A stretch of 64,000 bases of DNA from JAZDGX01 sp964482205 (GTDB lineage Bacteria > Eisenbacteria > RBG-16-71-46 > CAIMUX01 > WJJG01). The position numbers and the translations under genes were made by a program. The stretch is taken from NCBI GenBank assembly GCA_964482205.1, contig CAYZWI010000013.1, positions 1 to 64,000 on the forward strand, read 5' to 3'. The notes beneath the pieces are model-generated. The model did no database searches. It was not told where the DNA came from and saw only the letters and a program-made list of their open reading frames with translations. Below, piece by piece: positions 8,644 to 16,948 of this stretch; position 1 is the stretch's first letter; each line of letters begins with the position of its first letter.

Positions 8644-9633
8644 TCAGGAAAAATCATAGCGCAGGAGGATGTTCATCGTGATCATTCCGTACCATTCATC
8701 AAGCGAGCTCTTTCGCAGAGGGGTATAGCCGATTTCCACACCGAGCGTGAGTTCGGGCCGCGCCGTGTAGAAGATCCCCAGGTCGGCGTCCCAACGACTC
8801 GTCTTCGTGTACGGATCTATGAGTTCGGGAGAACGGTACATCGCGCTCATGGCGACGCCCAGATCGGGTCCCCAATGCTCTTGCAGATCAAGGCTCAGGA
8901 CCACACCCGTGTCCCAGACGGTTTCCGCGTCTTCTTCTTCAAAGAACGGTGACTGCACGCCAATGTCCCCATAGATCAGATAGCCCACCGTCTTGCTGTG
9001 GCCGAAAGCCGCACGGACCCCCGTGGTCGCGCGAAGGCTGGTGGCATCCTCCCAGATCGAATTGGTTGAATCTCCAATGCCATGGGCAACCACGTCCTCT
9101 ACGTAGTTGCGGATCAAGACATCGCCAAAGTACTTGCCGGCGGCGTCGAGACTACCGGAGAGCTTGAATCGCGAGCGCTCCCACAACGCCACGGTGGCGC
9201 CCACCGAGCAGTCGACGTCCACCTTGACGCCATCGGTGAGCAGCGCGGCCGTGTCGAGGATCCCCATGCGACCTGCCCCCAACACTGCTCCCCGCACGGC
9301 CACGGCGTGGCTCACACGCTCCTGGTATTCGAGTCCCAGAAGCAAGTACTGAAGCGTGACGTCCATCTCCTTGACTGCACGCGGTTGGCTGCCAACGTCG
9401 TAGATCGTGGCCTCGAATTTCGTCGTGCTTCCCAGGCCGGTGCTGCTTCGTATGTAGGTCGAGAGGAAGGGATTGGGATAGCTGACCGCGCCCGAAAAAC
9501 AGTGGGGCCCCACCTGCCGCGAGACGGATGGGGCGGCGTATGAACCGGACCCGGCCTGCGCGTGCGGCGGCGCGGCCAGGATGGAAAGCCCCGCAACGAA
9601 CGCGAGCAAAGGCCCCCGCCTACCTATGGTCAT
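8644..9633 (-). CDS. Probable outer-membrane beta-barrel protein
   Basis: The protein has 329 residues from ATG 9633, which has GGAGG 8 bases upstream; a GTG at 9648 in the same frame is less likely. The signal peptide (PLLAFVAGLSILAAPPHAQA) is followed by alternating hydrophobic/polar strands throughout. The last strand, ITMNILLRYDFS, has the C-terminal aromatic pattern of a BamA-inserted barrel (YDF then a final S). No specific transport or enzyme motif is seen. It follows the phosphoesterase gene on the same strand with an 18-base gap. Confidence 0.65.
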   Translation of the reverse strand: MTIGRRGPLLAFVAGLSILAAPPHAQAGSGSYAAPSVSRQVGPHCFSGAVSYPNPFLSTYIRSSTGLGSTTKFEATIYDVGSQPRAVKEMDVTLQYLLLGLEYQERVSHAVAVRGAVLGAGRMGILDTAALLTDGVKVDVDCSVGATVALWERSRFKLSGSLDAAGKYFGDVLIRNYVEDVVAHGIGDSTNSIWEDATSLRATTGVRAAFGHSKTVGYLIYGDIGVQSPFFEEEDAETVWDTGVVLSLDLQEHWGPDLGVAMSAMYRSPELIDPYTKTSRWDADLGIFYTARPELTLGVEIGYTPLRKSSLDEWYGMITMNILLRYDFS

Positions 9634-9651
9634 CTCCGACACCTCCACCGC

Positions 9652-10404
9652 TCAGGCAGTTGCCGTTCGGCACTCGAATCCTGGCGCTCTGGCAGCGCCG
9701 AAGCTCTTTGCCACGCCACCAGCGTAGACCAGTCGAACGTCCAAAGAAACCGTGGGCGCCATGCAACGACGAGGCGGCCGTGAACGTCCGCCATCATGAA
9801 AACGCGTACTCACACCGGCCGCGATCTCTAAGGAGCCAGCCGTAAACGATGAGCGCACGGTCGAACAGAAACCGGTGCGCTCGATCAACGACCGGCATGC
9901 CGCATCGATGCCGCTGCGCACGCAGGGAAATCCCGCACACGCCAGCGTTCCTCCCCGTAACTCGAATACCTTCGTCTCGGGCCTGGTGAAGACATGAATG
10001 CGAGGATGAGAGAGGAAGAGCGAAGACGGCAGGATGGATCGCTCGTGGTTCCCCGGCACAATGAGGATCGGGATGCCTTGTTCGACGAAGTCGACGAGCA
10101 TCCCATAGACCCGGTCGACGATGCGGGCCGGGACGCGGCTGCGAAAGAAGAGATCGCCACCGTGGATCAGCAGGTCGACGCGCCCGCATTCACGGCCGGC
10201 GACGCTTCGGCCAAGGGCGAGATCGAGCACGCGCTGGAAGTTGGCGAAGAAGTCGGGGCTGCGCCGCCGCCGTTCGATGCGCGGACGGACGGGCTCGTCG
10301 AAGCCCAGATGCGAATCCGCGCAGAAGAGGACGCGCAGGCCGGGAGAGCCTTCGTCGGGGCGATGGGAATCACACGGCCAACCTGTTTCTCTTCCTTTTG
10401 TCAC
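9652..10404 (-). CDS. Calcineurin-like metallophosphoesterase, C-terminus atypical or truncated
   Basis: This 250-residue protein resembles the nuclease domain of SbcD/Mre11-type enzymes. It shows CADSHLGF (motif I), HGGDLFF (motif II) and PGNHERS (motif III) in the expected order over the first 120 residues. The later H-Q and G-H-x-H metal-ligand motifs are missing in every frame: after about residue 165 the sequence becomes Arg/Ser-rich and loses family character. I chose GTG 10404, overlapping the end of the RNA ligase gene, because no ATG lies before motif I. The gene is either 3'-truncated or frame-disrupted, so activity is doubtful. The pairing with an RNA ligase suggests nucleic-acid end repair, by inference only. 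Confidence 0.65.
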   Translation of the reverse strand: MTKGRETGWPCDSHRPDEGSPGLRVLFCADSHLGFDEPVRPRIERRRRSPDFFANFQRVLDLALGRSVAGRECGRVDLLIHGGDLFFRSRVPARIVDRVYGMLVDFVEQGIPILIVPGNHERSILPSSLFLSHPRIHVFTRPETKVFELRGGTLACAGFPCVRSGIDAACRSLIERTGFCSTVRSSFTAGSLEIAAGVSTRFHDGGRSRPPRRCMAPTVSLDVRLVYAGGVAKSFGAARAPGFECRTATA

Positions 10405-10942
10405 GCCGCCAGTTCTCGGCATTCTCCACGCCTTGCCTGAACTCCGCGTTGATGAATTTCCCGAAGAGTCCATGCTGCAGGTTCTTGATGACGATGCCTT
10501 CCGCGAGAGCTTCGCCGAATGCGGACTGCCGCGCCGCGAGAAGGGGAATCTCTTCCGCCGTGATCCGCCCCTCAAACACGAGCAGGGCGACTGGAAGCCC
10601 CACCCCCTCGCACTGAATGCACTTCTCCTCCCTCGCCGCCCACCTTTCCTCGCCCTGAATCCAAATATCGTAGCAGACAAAGAACGCGGGAGCCTTCAGC
10701 CGCGGCCGAGGAACCCTGCTGTACGGAATCGAATGTTGAAAGCGCAGATCCTCACAAAAGAATACATGGCTCTCGTCTTCCAACACCTCCGGATGCCCGT
10801 CCAGTTTCTCCTCCACAACGACGTCCCCGTCGAGCAACCTGGCGAACTCCTCCTGGGTGAGATACGGTCGCCCCGGCCGCTCGACACGCAGCTGCCCGAG
10901 GGGAATTCGTCTGATCCCGGAATGGCGTTTGTAGAGCCCCAT
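10370..10942 (-). CDS. ATP-dependent RNA ligase family protein
   Basis: This small 190-residue nucleotidyltransferase would seal RNA ends through a lysyl-AMP intermediate. Motif I is VVEEKLDGHP with the adenylated Lys near residue 34; later motifs are FFVCYDIW (motif III-like), EGIVIKN (motif IV) and FGKFINAEF (motif V Lys). It is shorter than T4 Rnl2 (334 residues) and has no C-terminal domain. ATG 10942 is preceded by AAGGGGA. The stop overlaps the phosphoesterase start by 35 bases, so the two are translationally coupled. Confidence 0.8.
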   Translation of the reverse strand: MGLYKRHSGIRRIPLGQLRVERPGRPYLTQEEFARLLDGDVVVEEKLDGHPEVLEDESHVFFCEDLRFQHSIPYSRVPRPRLKAPAFFVCYDIWIQGEERWAAREEKCIQCEGVGLPVALLVFEGRITAEEIPLLAARQSAFGEALAEGIVIKNLQHGLFGKFINAEFRQGVENAENWRRDKRKRNRLAV

Positions 10943-11163
10943 CGGGGTCCCCTTGGAGACCGGCACAACGATGCCCGGCGAGGTTGTGTCCGAATTCGTA
11001 GAGCGATTGCCGGCGCCTTCGCGAAGCGATTGCACTCGCCCCGCCGAGCCCCGCTCCCATTTCCTCCAATCATACTGCCGCCGCGACGGGGACGATAGCG
11101 TTGGGGGGTTCCGAGCTGCTTTGCGCTCTTGTTCGCGCGCATTCGGGATGGCAATCTCACGTC

Positions 11164-11517
11164 ATGTCGGGAAGGCGAAGACGACTGCGGCCCCGCTTGA
11201 CGCTTTGGCTGGCAAACGCGTCCGGAGAGCCGGCCTTCGGCAAGGGCCGGATGATCATCCTCGAGACCATCGACGAGCAGGGTTCCTTGACTGCGGCCGC
11301 GGCATCGCTCGGGATGTCGTACCGCGCCTTGTGGGCTCGGATTCGACGCTCCGAGAAGCGGCTCGGCTTTCCGCTGGTCGTCTCCCATGCCGGGCGGGGG
11401 CATGATTCGGGAACCGTGCTCACCCCCGAGGCGCGCGAGATCATCGCTCGTTACCGGGAGCTGCTGAAACGCGTCACCGACGCCGCCGACCGGGCGGCCC
11501 GCGACATCTTCGAGTGA
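11164..11517 (+). CDS. ModE-like winged-helix regulator, DNA-binding domain only
   Basis: The 117-residue protein matches the N-terminal helix-turn-helix domain of ModE/LysR-like regulators: IILETIDEQGSLTAAAASLGMSYRALWARIR is the recognisable stretch (here quoted in parts: GSLTAAAASLGMSYRALW). The C-terminal molybdate-binding MopI/TOBE domains of E. coli ModE are absent. ATG 11164 is chosen because the helix-turn-helix family begins shortly after; its Shine-Dalgarno is weak. It lies upstream of a lipoprotein/TonB receptor operon on the same strand, with an AT-rich inverted repeat in between. Control of that operon in response to molybdate or tungstate is a reasonable inference given the two molybdo/tungsto-formate dehydrogenases in the window. 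Confidence 0.72.
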   Translation: MSGRRRRLRPRLTLWLANASGEPAFGKGRMIILETIDEQGSLTAAAASLGMSYRALWARIRRSEKRLGFPLVVSHAGRGHDSGTVLTPEAREIIARYRELLKRVTDAADRAARDIFE

Positions 11518-11578
11518 CGCCATTCCCCCAGGCGCGACTCTCAGCCGGTAAGGCCCCAGGACGGACCGTGCTTGCAAA

Positions 11579-11596
11579 TATGCTTCGGAAAGCATA
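11579..11596. promoter_or_regulatory. AT-rich inverted repeat upstream of the TonB-receptor operon
   Basis: TATGCTT-CGGA-AAGCATA is a 7-bp perfect dyad in an otherwise GC-rich intergenic region, 63 bases before the lipoprotein start and 61 after the ModE-like gene. It could be the operator of that regulator. It does not match the E. coli ModE consensus closely. Confidence 0.4.
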
Positions 11597-11659
11597 ATAT
11601 CGTCGGTTTGTTCAGCGAATCACTCAGTCGGGAATGCCCCCAAAAGAAGAGGAGCGCGA

Positions 11660-12472
11660 GTGCGCCTGTCTCCCCGGCCCTTCGCCGGGCCGATCCATCG
11701 GCTTGTAGTCAGCTTTCTGCTGCTCGCCGGCGTGATCGCCTGCGGCAAGGATTCCTACATCAGCGAGACGCTCGGTCCAAACGCGAGCGTCGAATTCGGC
11801 GACGGCGTGGAGATCATCTCTCCCTCCGACACCTTGATCCGCCTCTTCGCCGATTTCGAGCCTATCGCCTATCAGGGACGGCCCGCGATCCGGCTCGACC
11901 GTCTCGTCGGCGGCGTGGTCGATCATCCGGACATGTATGGCTACCGCTTCATCGGAACCGACGGCTTCTACGCCAACATGCCCGGGAAGGGCTATGGCGA
12001 CAATACCTGGGCGCAACTCTCGATCGGCTACCTGGACCTCGCCGATGTGCGCCTGCTCTTCGAGACGGCGCAGGACCCCAATCTCCGCAAGGGGCACAAT
12101 GTTAAGTACGTGATCCGAGTCGAGGTCCTGCGGGCCATCGACGTGCGCTGGCAGGACCGGCGCAAGCTGGCGCCGATCGCTGAAATCGAGACGACCCTCT
12201 TGCCCGAGGGATACGAGGGAGCGGGAACTGCTGCGATTACGCTTGCCGACCTCGCAGCGTATTCCTTGCCCAGCGACATCGATCCTTCGCTGCGCCAGTA
12301 CCGGGTTCTATCGCGCGACGGAACGAGCTTGCCGCGCCTGCTCACCTGGGAAGAAATGCACACCGCCTTCTATGTGCCCGCCAGCGACCTCCTCGTCATG
12401 CCGGATGCATTGGGACCCGCCTACCGCTTGAGCGAGCCGGCGCAGGTGCGCGTGGAAGGAGGCGCGCGATGA
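11660..12472 (+). CDS. Lipoprotein of unknown function, partner of the TonB receptor
   Basis: This 270-residue protein has an N-terminal hydrophobic stretch ending in a lipobox (GVIAC, Cys near residue 28). The GTG start at 11660 sits 6 bases behind GAGGAG. The mature part contains RPAIRLDRLV and MYGYRFIGTDGFY segments whose layout recalls the substrate-domain fold of SUOX/molybdopterin-type proteins, but no cofactor residue can be identified, so I leave function open. Its stop overlaps the ATG of the TonB receptor (ATGA), so the two are co-translated and probably act together, for example as a surface or periplasmic binding partner. Confidence 0.7.
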   Translation: MRLSPRPFAGPIHRLVVSFLLLAGVIACGKDSYISETLGPNASVEFGDGVEIISPSDTLIRLFADFEPIAYQGRPAIRLDRLVGGVVDHPDMYGYRFIGTDGFYANMPGKGYGDNTWAQLSIGYLDLADVRLLFETAQDPNLRKGHNVKYVIRVEVLRAIDVRWQDRRKLAPIAEIETTLLPEGYEGAGTAAITLADLAAYSLPSDIDPSLRQYRVLSRDGTSLPRLLTWEEMHTAFYVPASDLLVMPDALGPAYRLSEPAQVRVEGGAR

Positions 12473-14508
12473 GCTTTGCGCGCACTCATTGCCTCGCCCA
12501 GCGCCTGGCTGCGGGCGTGCTCTGCATCTTGTTCGCATGCGCCCTGGCATGCCCGGCGAGCGCCGCGGACGAGCCCTCCTCGCCGAATACGGCGGAGAAG
12601 CCCAAATCCTCTCCGGTGCGCATCGTGGGCAAGACCATCCTGCCGGATTCCACCGAGGTCTACCTGCTCGGCGAGATCATCGTCACCGCCAAGCGCCTGC
12701 CGCGCGAGCTGCCGGTGCGCGGCGCGGATCTCGATCGCGAGCAATTGGCGATCCAGCCCGGCAACAACGCCACCGACGCGCTGAAGAGCGTCCCGGGCGT
12801 CACGGTGAGCGCGGGGCGCAAGGATGAAGCCAGCGTCGCGATCCGCGGTTTCGGGTCGCGGCGGGTGGCCATCATGATCGATGGGCGGCCGATGAATGTC
12901 CCCTACTACGGCACCTTCAATCTGGCCAGTCTCGATGTCGACGAGCTCGACAAGGTCCAGATCGTGCGCGGGCCCGCCAGCGTGACCTACGGACCGAATG
13001 TCATGGGCGGTGTGGTGAACTTCGTCACCACGCGCGGGCGCTACCGGCCGGGCACGCGCCTGCGCCTCCAGGGGGGCAATCACAACACCGGCGAAGTGCT
13101 CGTGACGCACGGCCGCGTGCGCGGGCCGTGGGACTTGTACTTGAGCATGCGCGGAGGCGGCAGTGACGGCAGCGGCTTGTCGCGCAACTTCACCCCCACG
13201 GGGTATGCGGGCACCGAGGACGGCGGCTTTCGCGACAACAGCGACCGCGTCGAGTACGACCTGTTCGCGAAGATCGGCTACACGAACGAACGCACTACCG
13301 ACGCGGCTTTCTCGTGCGGGTATCTGGACATGGAAAAGGGCGTGCCGAGCGCCATCGATGAGGAGCGCTACTGGCGCTTCACCGACTGGAGGCGCTACTT
13401 CGGCGACTTCACGCTCTCGCGCAGCCTGGGCCCGAAGACCACGCTCCAAGGCAAAGCCTACGGGGATGTCTTCATCAATACGCTCGTGGATTACGAAGAC
13501 AGCCGCTACGACCTGGACGCCGCCTTCTACAACAGCACCCATCGCAACTGGGACCTGGGCGGGATCGTCGCCGTCGAGCACGCGTGGTCCGAACGGCTCC
13601 AAGGCAAGCAAGGCATCACGCTGCGCGAAGACCAGATCAAGAAGCGCATGAACCCCGGCGACCCGTGGCTCTATCACCATCAGGTGACCGGCTCCATCTA
13701 CAGCGAGCAGCATGTCCAACTGATGCCGCAGTGGCGCGCTTCCCTGGGGCTGGCCGACCACTTCATGGTCTACAACCATCTGAAAGACACCGATCACATT
13801 CTCGGCTTCGATGCAGGCCTGACGGGGCGCCTCGCCTCCGACTGGAAGATCTTCGCCGCGTTCGGCCGGAGCACGCGCTTCCCCACCCTGAGCCAGTTGT
13901 GGAGCGAGAACACCGGCAACCGCAATCTCCGGCCCGAGGTGGCGCATCGCACCGAGGCAGGCGTCGATTGGAGCCCGCGCGCCTGGACGCGCACCGAGGC
14001 GACGCTCTTCCTGAACGAGCTCGACGACCTCATCGATCGCGATGCCCACCGCGCGGGGCGCTACTACAACATCCAATCCGCGCGCAGCTACGGATTCGAG
14101 GTGAGCGAAGCGCTGCGGATGAGGGACTGGATTCAGCTGGAGGCGGGCTACACCTACACCGACGCGGAGAATCGGGACACCGGCCTGCCGCTCGATCTCA
14201 CGCCCGAGCACAAGCTCGACGGCAGGCTGCTCGTCTCCTCGAGAGACGGAGAGACGCAGTGGTCGCTGGTCGTGAGCCGGGTCGGGTCGCGCTACGACAG
14301 CGAGTCGTTGACCGAGGAGAAGATGCTCTCGGGTTACACCGTCGCGGATTGCCGGGTGACCTCCCGGCTCGAGCGGCGTCTGGCGTTGACCTTGGAAGTG
14401 ATGAACATCGGAGATGTCAACTACGAAGAGGAGGTGATGTACCCGGCACCAGGAAGAACGGTTCTCGTTTCGGTCGCGATCGATCTCCAGTCGAATGATC
14501 TGGAGTAG
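12469..14508 (+). CDS. TonB-dependent outer-membrane receptor
   Basis: This 679-residue receptor has a signal peptide (about residues 1-33, ending PASAA), a TonB-box-like segment GEIIVTAKRLP near 65-75, a plug domain (about 75-195, with VPGVTVSAGRKDEASVAIRG and GPASVTYGPNVMGG) and a 22-strand-type barrel. The length is that of a compact siderophore/cobalamin-type receptor. The ligand cannot be read from sequence. The upstream ModE-like regulator makes an oxyanion complex (molybdate or tungstate) one candidate; vitamin B12 or an iron chelate are alternatives. It energises uptake through TonB-ExbBD, which are not in the window. Translation is coupled to the upstream lipoprotein. Confidence 0.92.
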   Translation: MSFARTHCLAQRLAAGVLCILFACALACPASAADEPSSPNTAEKPKSSPVRIVGKTILPDSTEVYLLGEIIVTAKRLPRELPVRGADLDREQLAIQPGNNATDALKSVPGVTVSAGRKDEASVAIRGFGSRRVAIMIDGRPMNVPYYGTFNLASLDVDELDKVQIVRGPASVTYGPNVMGGVVNFVTTRGRYRPGTRLRLQGGNHNTGEVLVTHGRVRGPWDLYLSMRGGGSDGSGLSRNFTPTGYAGTEDGGFRDNSDRVEYDLFAKIGYTNERTTDAAFSCGYLDMEKGVPSAIDEERYWRFTDWRRYFGDFTLSRSLGPKTTLQGKAYGDVFINTLVDYEDSRYDLDAAFYNSTHRNWDLGGIVAVEHAWSERLQGKQGITLREDQIKKRMNPGDPWLYHHQVTGSIYSEQHVQLMPQWRASLGLADHFMVYNHLKDTDHILGFDAGLTGRLASDWKIFAAFGRSTRFPTLSQLWSENTGNRNLRPEVAHRTEAGVDWSPRAWTRTEATLFLNELDDLIDRDAHRAGRYYNIQSARSYGFEVSEALRMRDWIQLEAGYTYTDAENRDTGLPLDLTPEHKLDGRLLVSSRDGETQWSLVVSRVGSRYDSESLTEEKMLSGYTVADCRVTSRLERRLALTLEVMNIGDVNYEEEVMYPAPGRTVLVSVAIDLQSNDLE

Positions 14509-14595
14509 CAAGGCGCGGCGATCCGGCGCTGCTCAGCGTGATCAGCGCGCATCGAACGCAGCGCGCTCAGGCTCATCCCACAGGAGGAGGACATC

Positions 14596-15372
14596 ATGAA
14601 GAGAGTTTCGATGTGTGCGGTTCTCGTGGCCCTGCTGGCCGGCTCCAGCGCGTCCGCGTTGACCATCTACGACATCCAGTACTCGACGGGGCCGGACTAC
14701 AATTCCCCGTACCTCGGCCAGACTGTCGACGTCGCCGGCGGCGTCATCACCAAGATCTTCGTGGGCGGCTCGACCAAGGTCACGATCCAGGATCCCACCC
14801 TGGGCGACGCCTGGGCCGGCGTTCAGGTGGTCTTCAGCGATCCCACCCAGGCAGACGGCCTTCTGGCGGGAGACCGGATCGACCTCCACGGCGTCGGCGT
14901 GGATGAATACCGCGGCAATACGCAGCTCGCCTTCGGAACCACGAGCACGCTCATCGTCCGCAGCTCGGGCAATCATGTGGAGCCGCTCGTCGTCTCCGTC
15001 GCCGACATCCCCTCGCCCACCAATGCGGACCTCAGCGAGCCCTTCGAGTTCATGCTGCTGCGGGTCGAGGGTGTCACCGTCGGCGCGATGGATCTCGGCA
15101 AGAACGCGGACAACTACGAGCTGGGCAATTCCGAGGGCGTCTGCTGGGCCTCCGACTACGCGAATTCGGACCTTCCGCCCGGATCGGATTACTTCGTGCA
15201 GGCGGATCAGGTATTCCAGAGCGTCACCGGATATCTCGAGCAGTACAAGCGTCCCGAGCAGGGCTGGGACTACTATCAATTGCTGCCTCGCGACGCACGC
15301 GACTACGAATTGTTCGTTCCGGTGGCCACCGAGACGAGCACCTGGGGCGGCGTGAAGGGCATGTTCCGCTAG
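14596..15372 (+). CDS. Exported OB-fold-like protein, paralog 1, with W-G-x-x-K-x-x-F-R tail
   Basis: This 258-residue secreted protein starts behind AGGAGGAGG and has a signal peptide ending SSASA. The mature part is one module beginning LTIYDIQYSTG and containing GQTVDVAGGVIT, TIQDPTLGDAWAG and GDRIDLHGVGVDEYRG. That arrangement resembles OB-fold domains found beside secreted nucleases (QDP...W-x-G...GD-x-V...G-x-V-x-E-x-x-G). A second half contains VGAMDLGKNADNYEL and GWDYYQLLPR. It ends TWGGVKGMFR. Two paralogs follow in the same direction. Nothing catalytic is visible; a surface binding role downstream of the TonB receptor is possible. Confidence 0.8.
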   Translation: MKRVSMCAVLVALLAGSSASALTIYDIQYSTGPDYNSPYLGQTVDVAGGVITKIFVGGSTKVTIQDPTLGDAWAGVQVVFSDPTQADGLLAGDRIDLHGVGVDEYRGNTQLAFGTTSTLIVRSSGNHVEPLVVSVADIPSPTNADLSEPFEFMLLRVEGVTVGAMDLGKNADNYELGNSEGVCWASDYANSDLPPGSDYFVQADQVFQSVTGYLEQYKRPEQGWDYYQLLPRDARDYELFVPVATETSTWGGVKGMFR

Positions 15373-15400
15373 TCCTGCCGCGGCAACGAGGCACGCAAGG

Positions 15401-16948
15401 ATGACCGGCAAGGTCTGTGCAGGGAAGACAAGCTTCAGCCGGCGCGGGCGGCGCGCACTCGCTTCCGCCCGCTGCCGGTTGCCGTTGCCGGTGCGCGTGC
15501 CGTCGCTGGTGCGCGTGCTCGTGTGCTTGGGCCTGGTCACGACGGCGAGCGCGCTCATGGGCGCGAGCCGAGGGCAAGCGCTCACGATCCGCGAGGTGCA
15601 GTTCTCCACGGCCGAAGCGGGCTGGAACTCGCCACACGCCGGAGAAGTCATCGCGCTCACGGGTGGCGTGGTCACCCACATCGCCGGCTTTCGCATCACG
15701 CTCCAGGATCCTTCGCTGGGCGACGAATGGGCCGGAATCGAGCTGCGCGCCTACGAGAACGAAGCTCCTCTCCAGGCCTTGCGCGTGGGCGATCGCGTGG
15801 ATTTCGAGAACCTGCACCTGGAGGAATTTCGCGGCGGCACGATTCCGCAGTTCAAGAGCGACAGCCGCTTCGTCGTGGTGAGCTCGAACAACCCCTTGCC
15901 CGAACCGGTGCTCGTTCCCCTGTCCGATCTCGCTCATCCGCCGGACCGCGAGCGCTGCGAGAAGTACGAAGGCATGCTCATCGCCGTCGAGAATGTGCGC
16001 GTCGGCGAGATGGATTGGGGCAAGGCCGAGGACAATTACGAGCTCACCGACGGGACGCATTCGATGTGGGCGTCCGACTACTACAATCTAGACATCGCCC
16101 TGCCGCCGTTTCCCACCTACTTCGTGCAACGCGGCGAGCGCTATGCGCGCATCGCGGGAGTGTTCCAGGAATACTCTCACCCGGAGGAAGGCTGGGATTA
16201 CTACCAACTCCTGCCGCGCGGCGCCGGGGACTATGAGCCTTCCTCGCTGTACACGATTCGCGACGTGCAGGAATCGGCCGCGGAAGACGAATGGGCCTCG
16301 CCGATGATCGGCGTCCGCGTCGACCTGCAGGCGGTAGTCTCGATGGTCCGCGACCGAAGCGCCCGGCTTGCGTTGATCGATCCCTGGCTGGGCGCGGAAT
16401 GGGCCGGAATTCTCTTGATCGACGAGGGCGGCCGGCTTGGCTCCTTGACGATCGGCGATGAGGTCCGGCTCACCGGCGTGCTGGTCACGGAGCAAGAGGG
16501 CATGACCGCGCTCTCCTTCGACGAGGCAAGCGCGATCGAAGTGACGGCGCGCGGCGTGGCGGTGCCGGGAATCGCCGCGCCGGCGGCTCATCTCAGCCGG
16601 CATGCGGGCCCCGATCTCGCCGAACGCTACGAAGGAATGCTGGTCACGATCACGAACGGCACCGTCGTGCGCCGCGGCGTGCCCGAAGGCAACGCGCTCT
16701 ACTATGTGGCGGTCGGAGCGGACACGCTGCTCGCGTCCGATGTCGAGAGCAGCGTCGTTCCGCCCGACAGCACCTTCTTCGTCCGCGCGGGCGACCGCCT
16801 GGGACGGCTGCGAGGCGTGGTGCTGCAGACGGAGGCCACGGATGGCGCGCGCTACATCCTGCGGCCGCGGGTGGCCGCGGATTACCTCTTCGTGACCGGG
16901 GACGAAATCCTGACTTCCTGGGGAAGGCTGAAGCATGAATTCCGCTAG
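15401..16948 (+). CDS. Exported OB-fold-like protein, paralog 2, two modules, W-G-x-x-K-x-x-F-R tail
   Basis: This 515-residue protein has a long N-terminus, basic then hydrophobic (about residues 35-60), ending QALTIREVQFST where the first module begins. The start is uncertain: ATG 15401 has little Shine-Dalgarno, and an internal GTG before VRVPSLVRVLV is possible. Module 1 (about 62-285) closely matches paralog 1 (TLQDPSLGDEWAG, GEMDWGKAEDNYEL, GWDYYQLLPR). Module 2 (about 285-500, from YTIRDVQESAAEDEW) is a divergent copy. The protein ends SWGRLKHEFR. The stop overlaps the start of paralog 3, implying one transcript. Confidence 0.78.
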   Translation: MTGKVCAGKTSFSRRGRRALASARCRLPLPVRVPSLVRVLVCLGLVTTASALMGASRGQALTIREVQFSTAEAGWNSPHAGEVIALTGGVVTHIAGFRITLQDPSLGDEWAGIELRAYENEAPLQALRVGDRVDFENLHLEEFRGGTIPQFKSDSRFVVVSSNNPLPEPVLVPLSDLAHPPDRERCEKYEGMLIAVENVRVGEMDWGKAEDNYELTDGTHSMWASDYYNLDIALPPFPTYFVQRGERYARIAGVFQEYSHPEEGWDYYQLLPRGAGDYEPSSLYTIRDVQESAAEDEWASPMIGVRVDLQAVVSMVRDRSARLALIDPWLGAEWAGILLIDEGGRLGSLTIGDEVRLTGVLVTEQEGMTALSFDEASAIEVTARGVAVPGIAAPAAHLSRHAGPDLAERYEGMLVTITNGTVVRRGVPEGNALYYVAVGADTLLASDVESSVVPPDSTFFVRAGDRLGRLRGVVLQTEATDGARYILRPRVAADYLFVTGDEILTSWGRLKHEFR

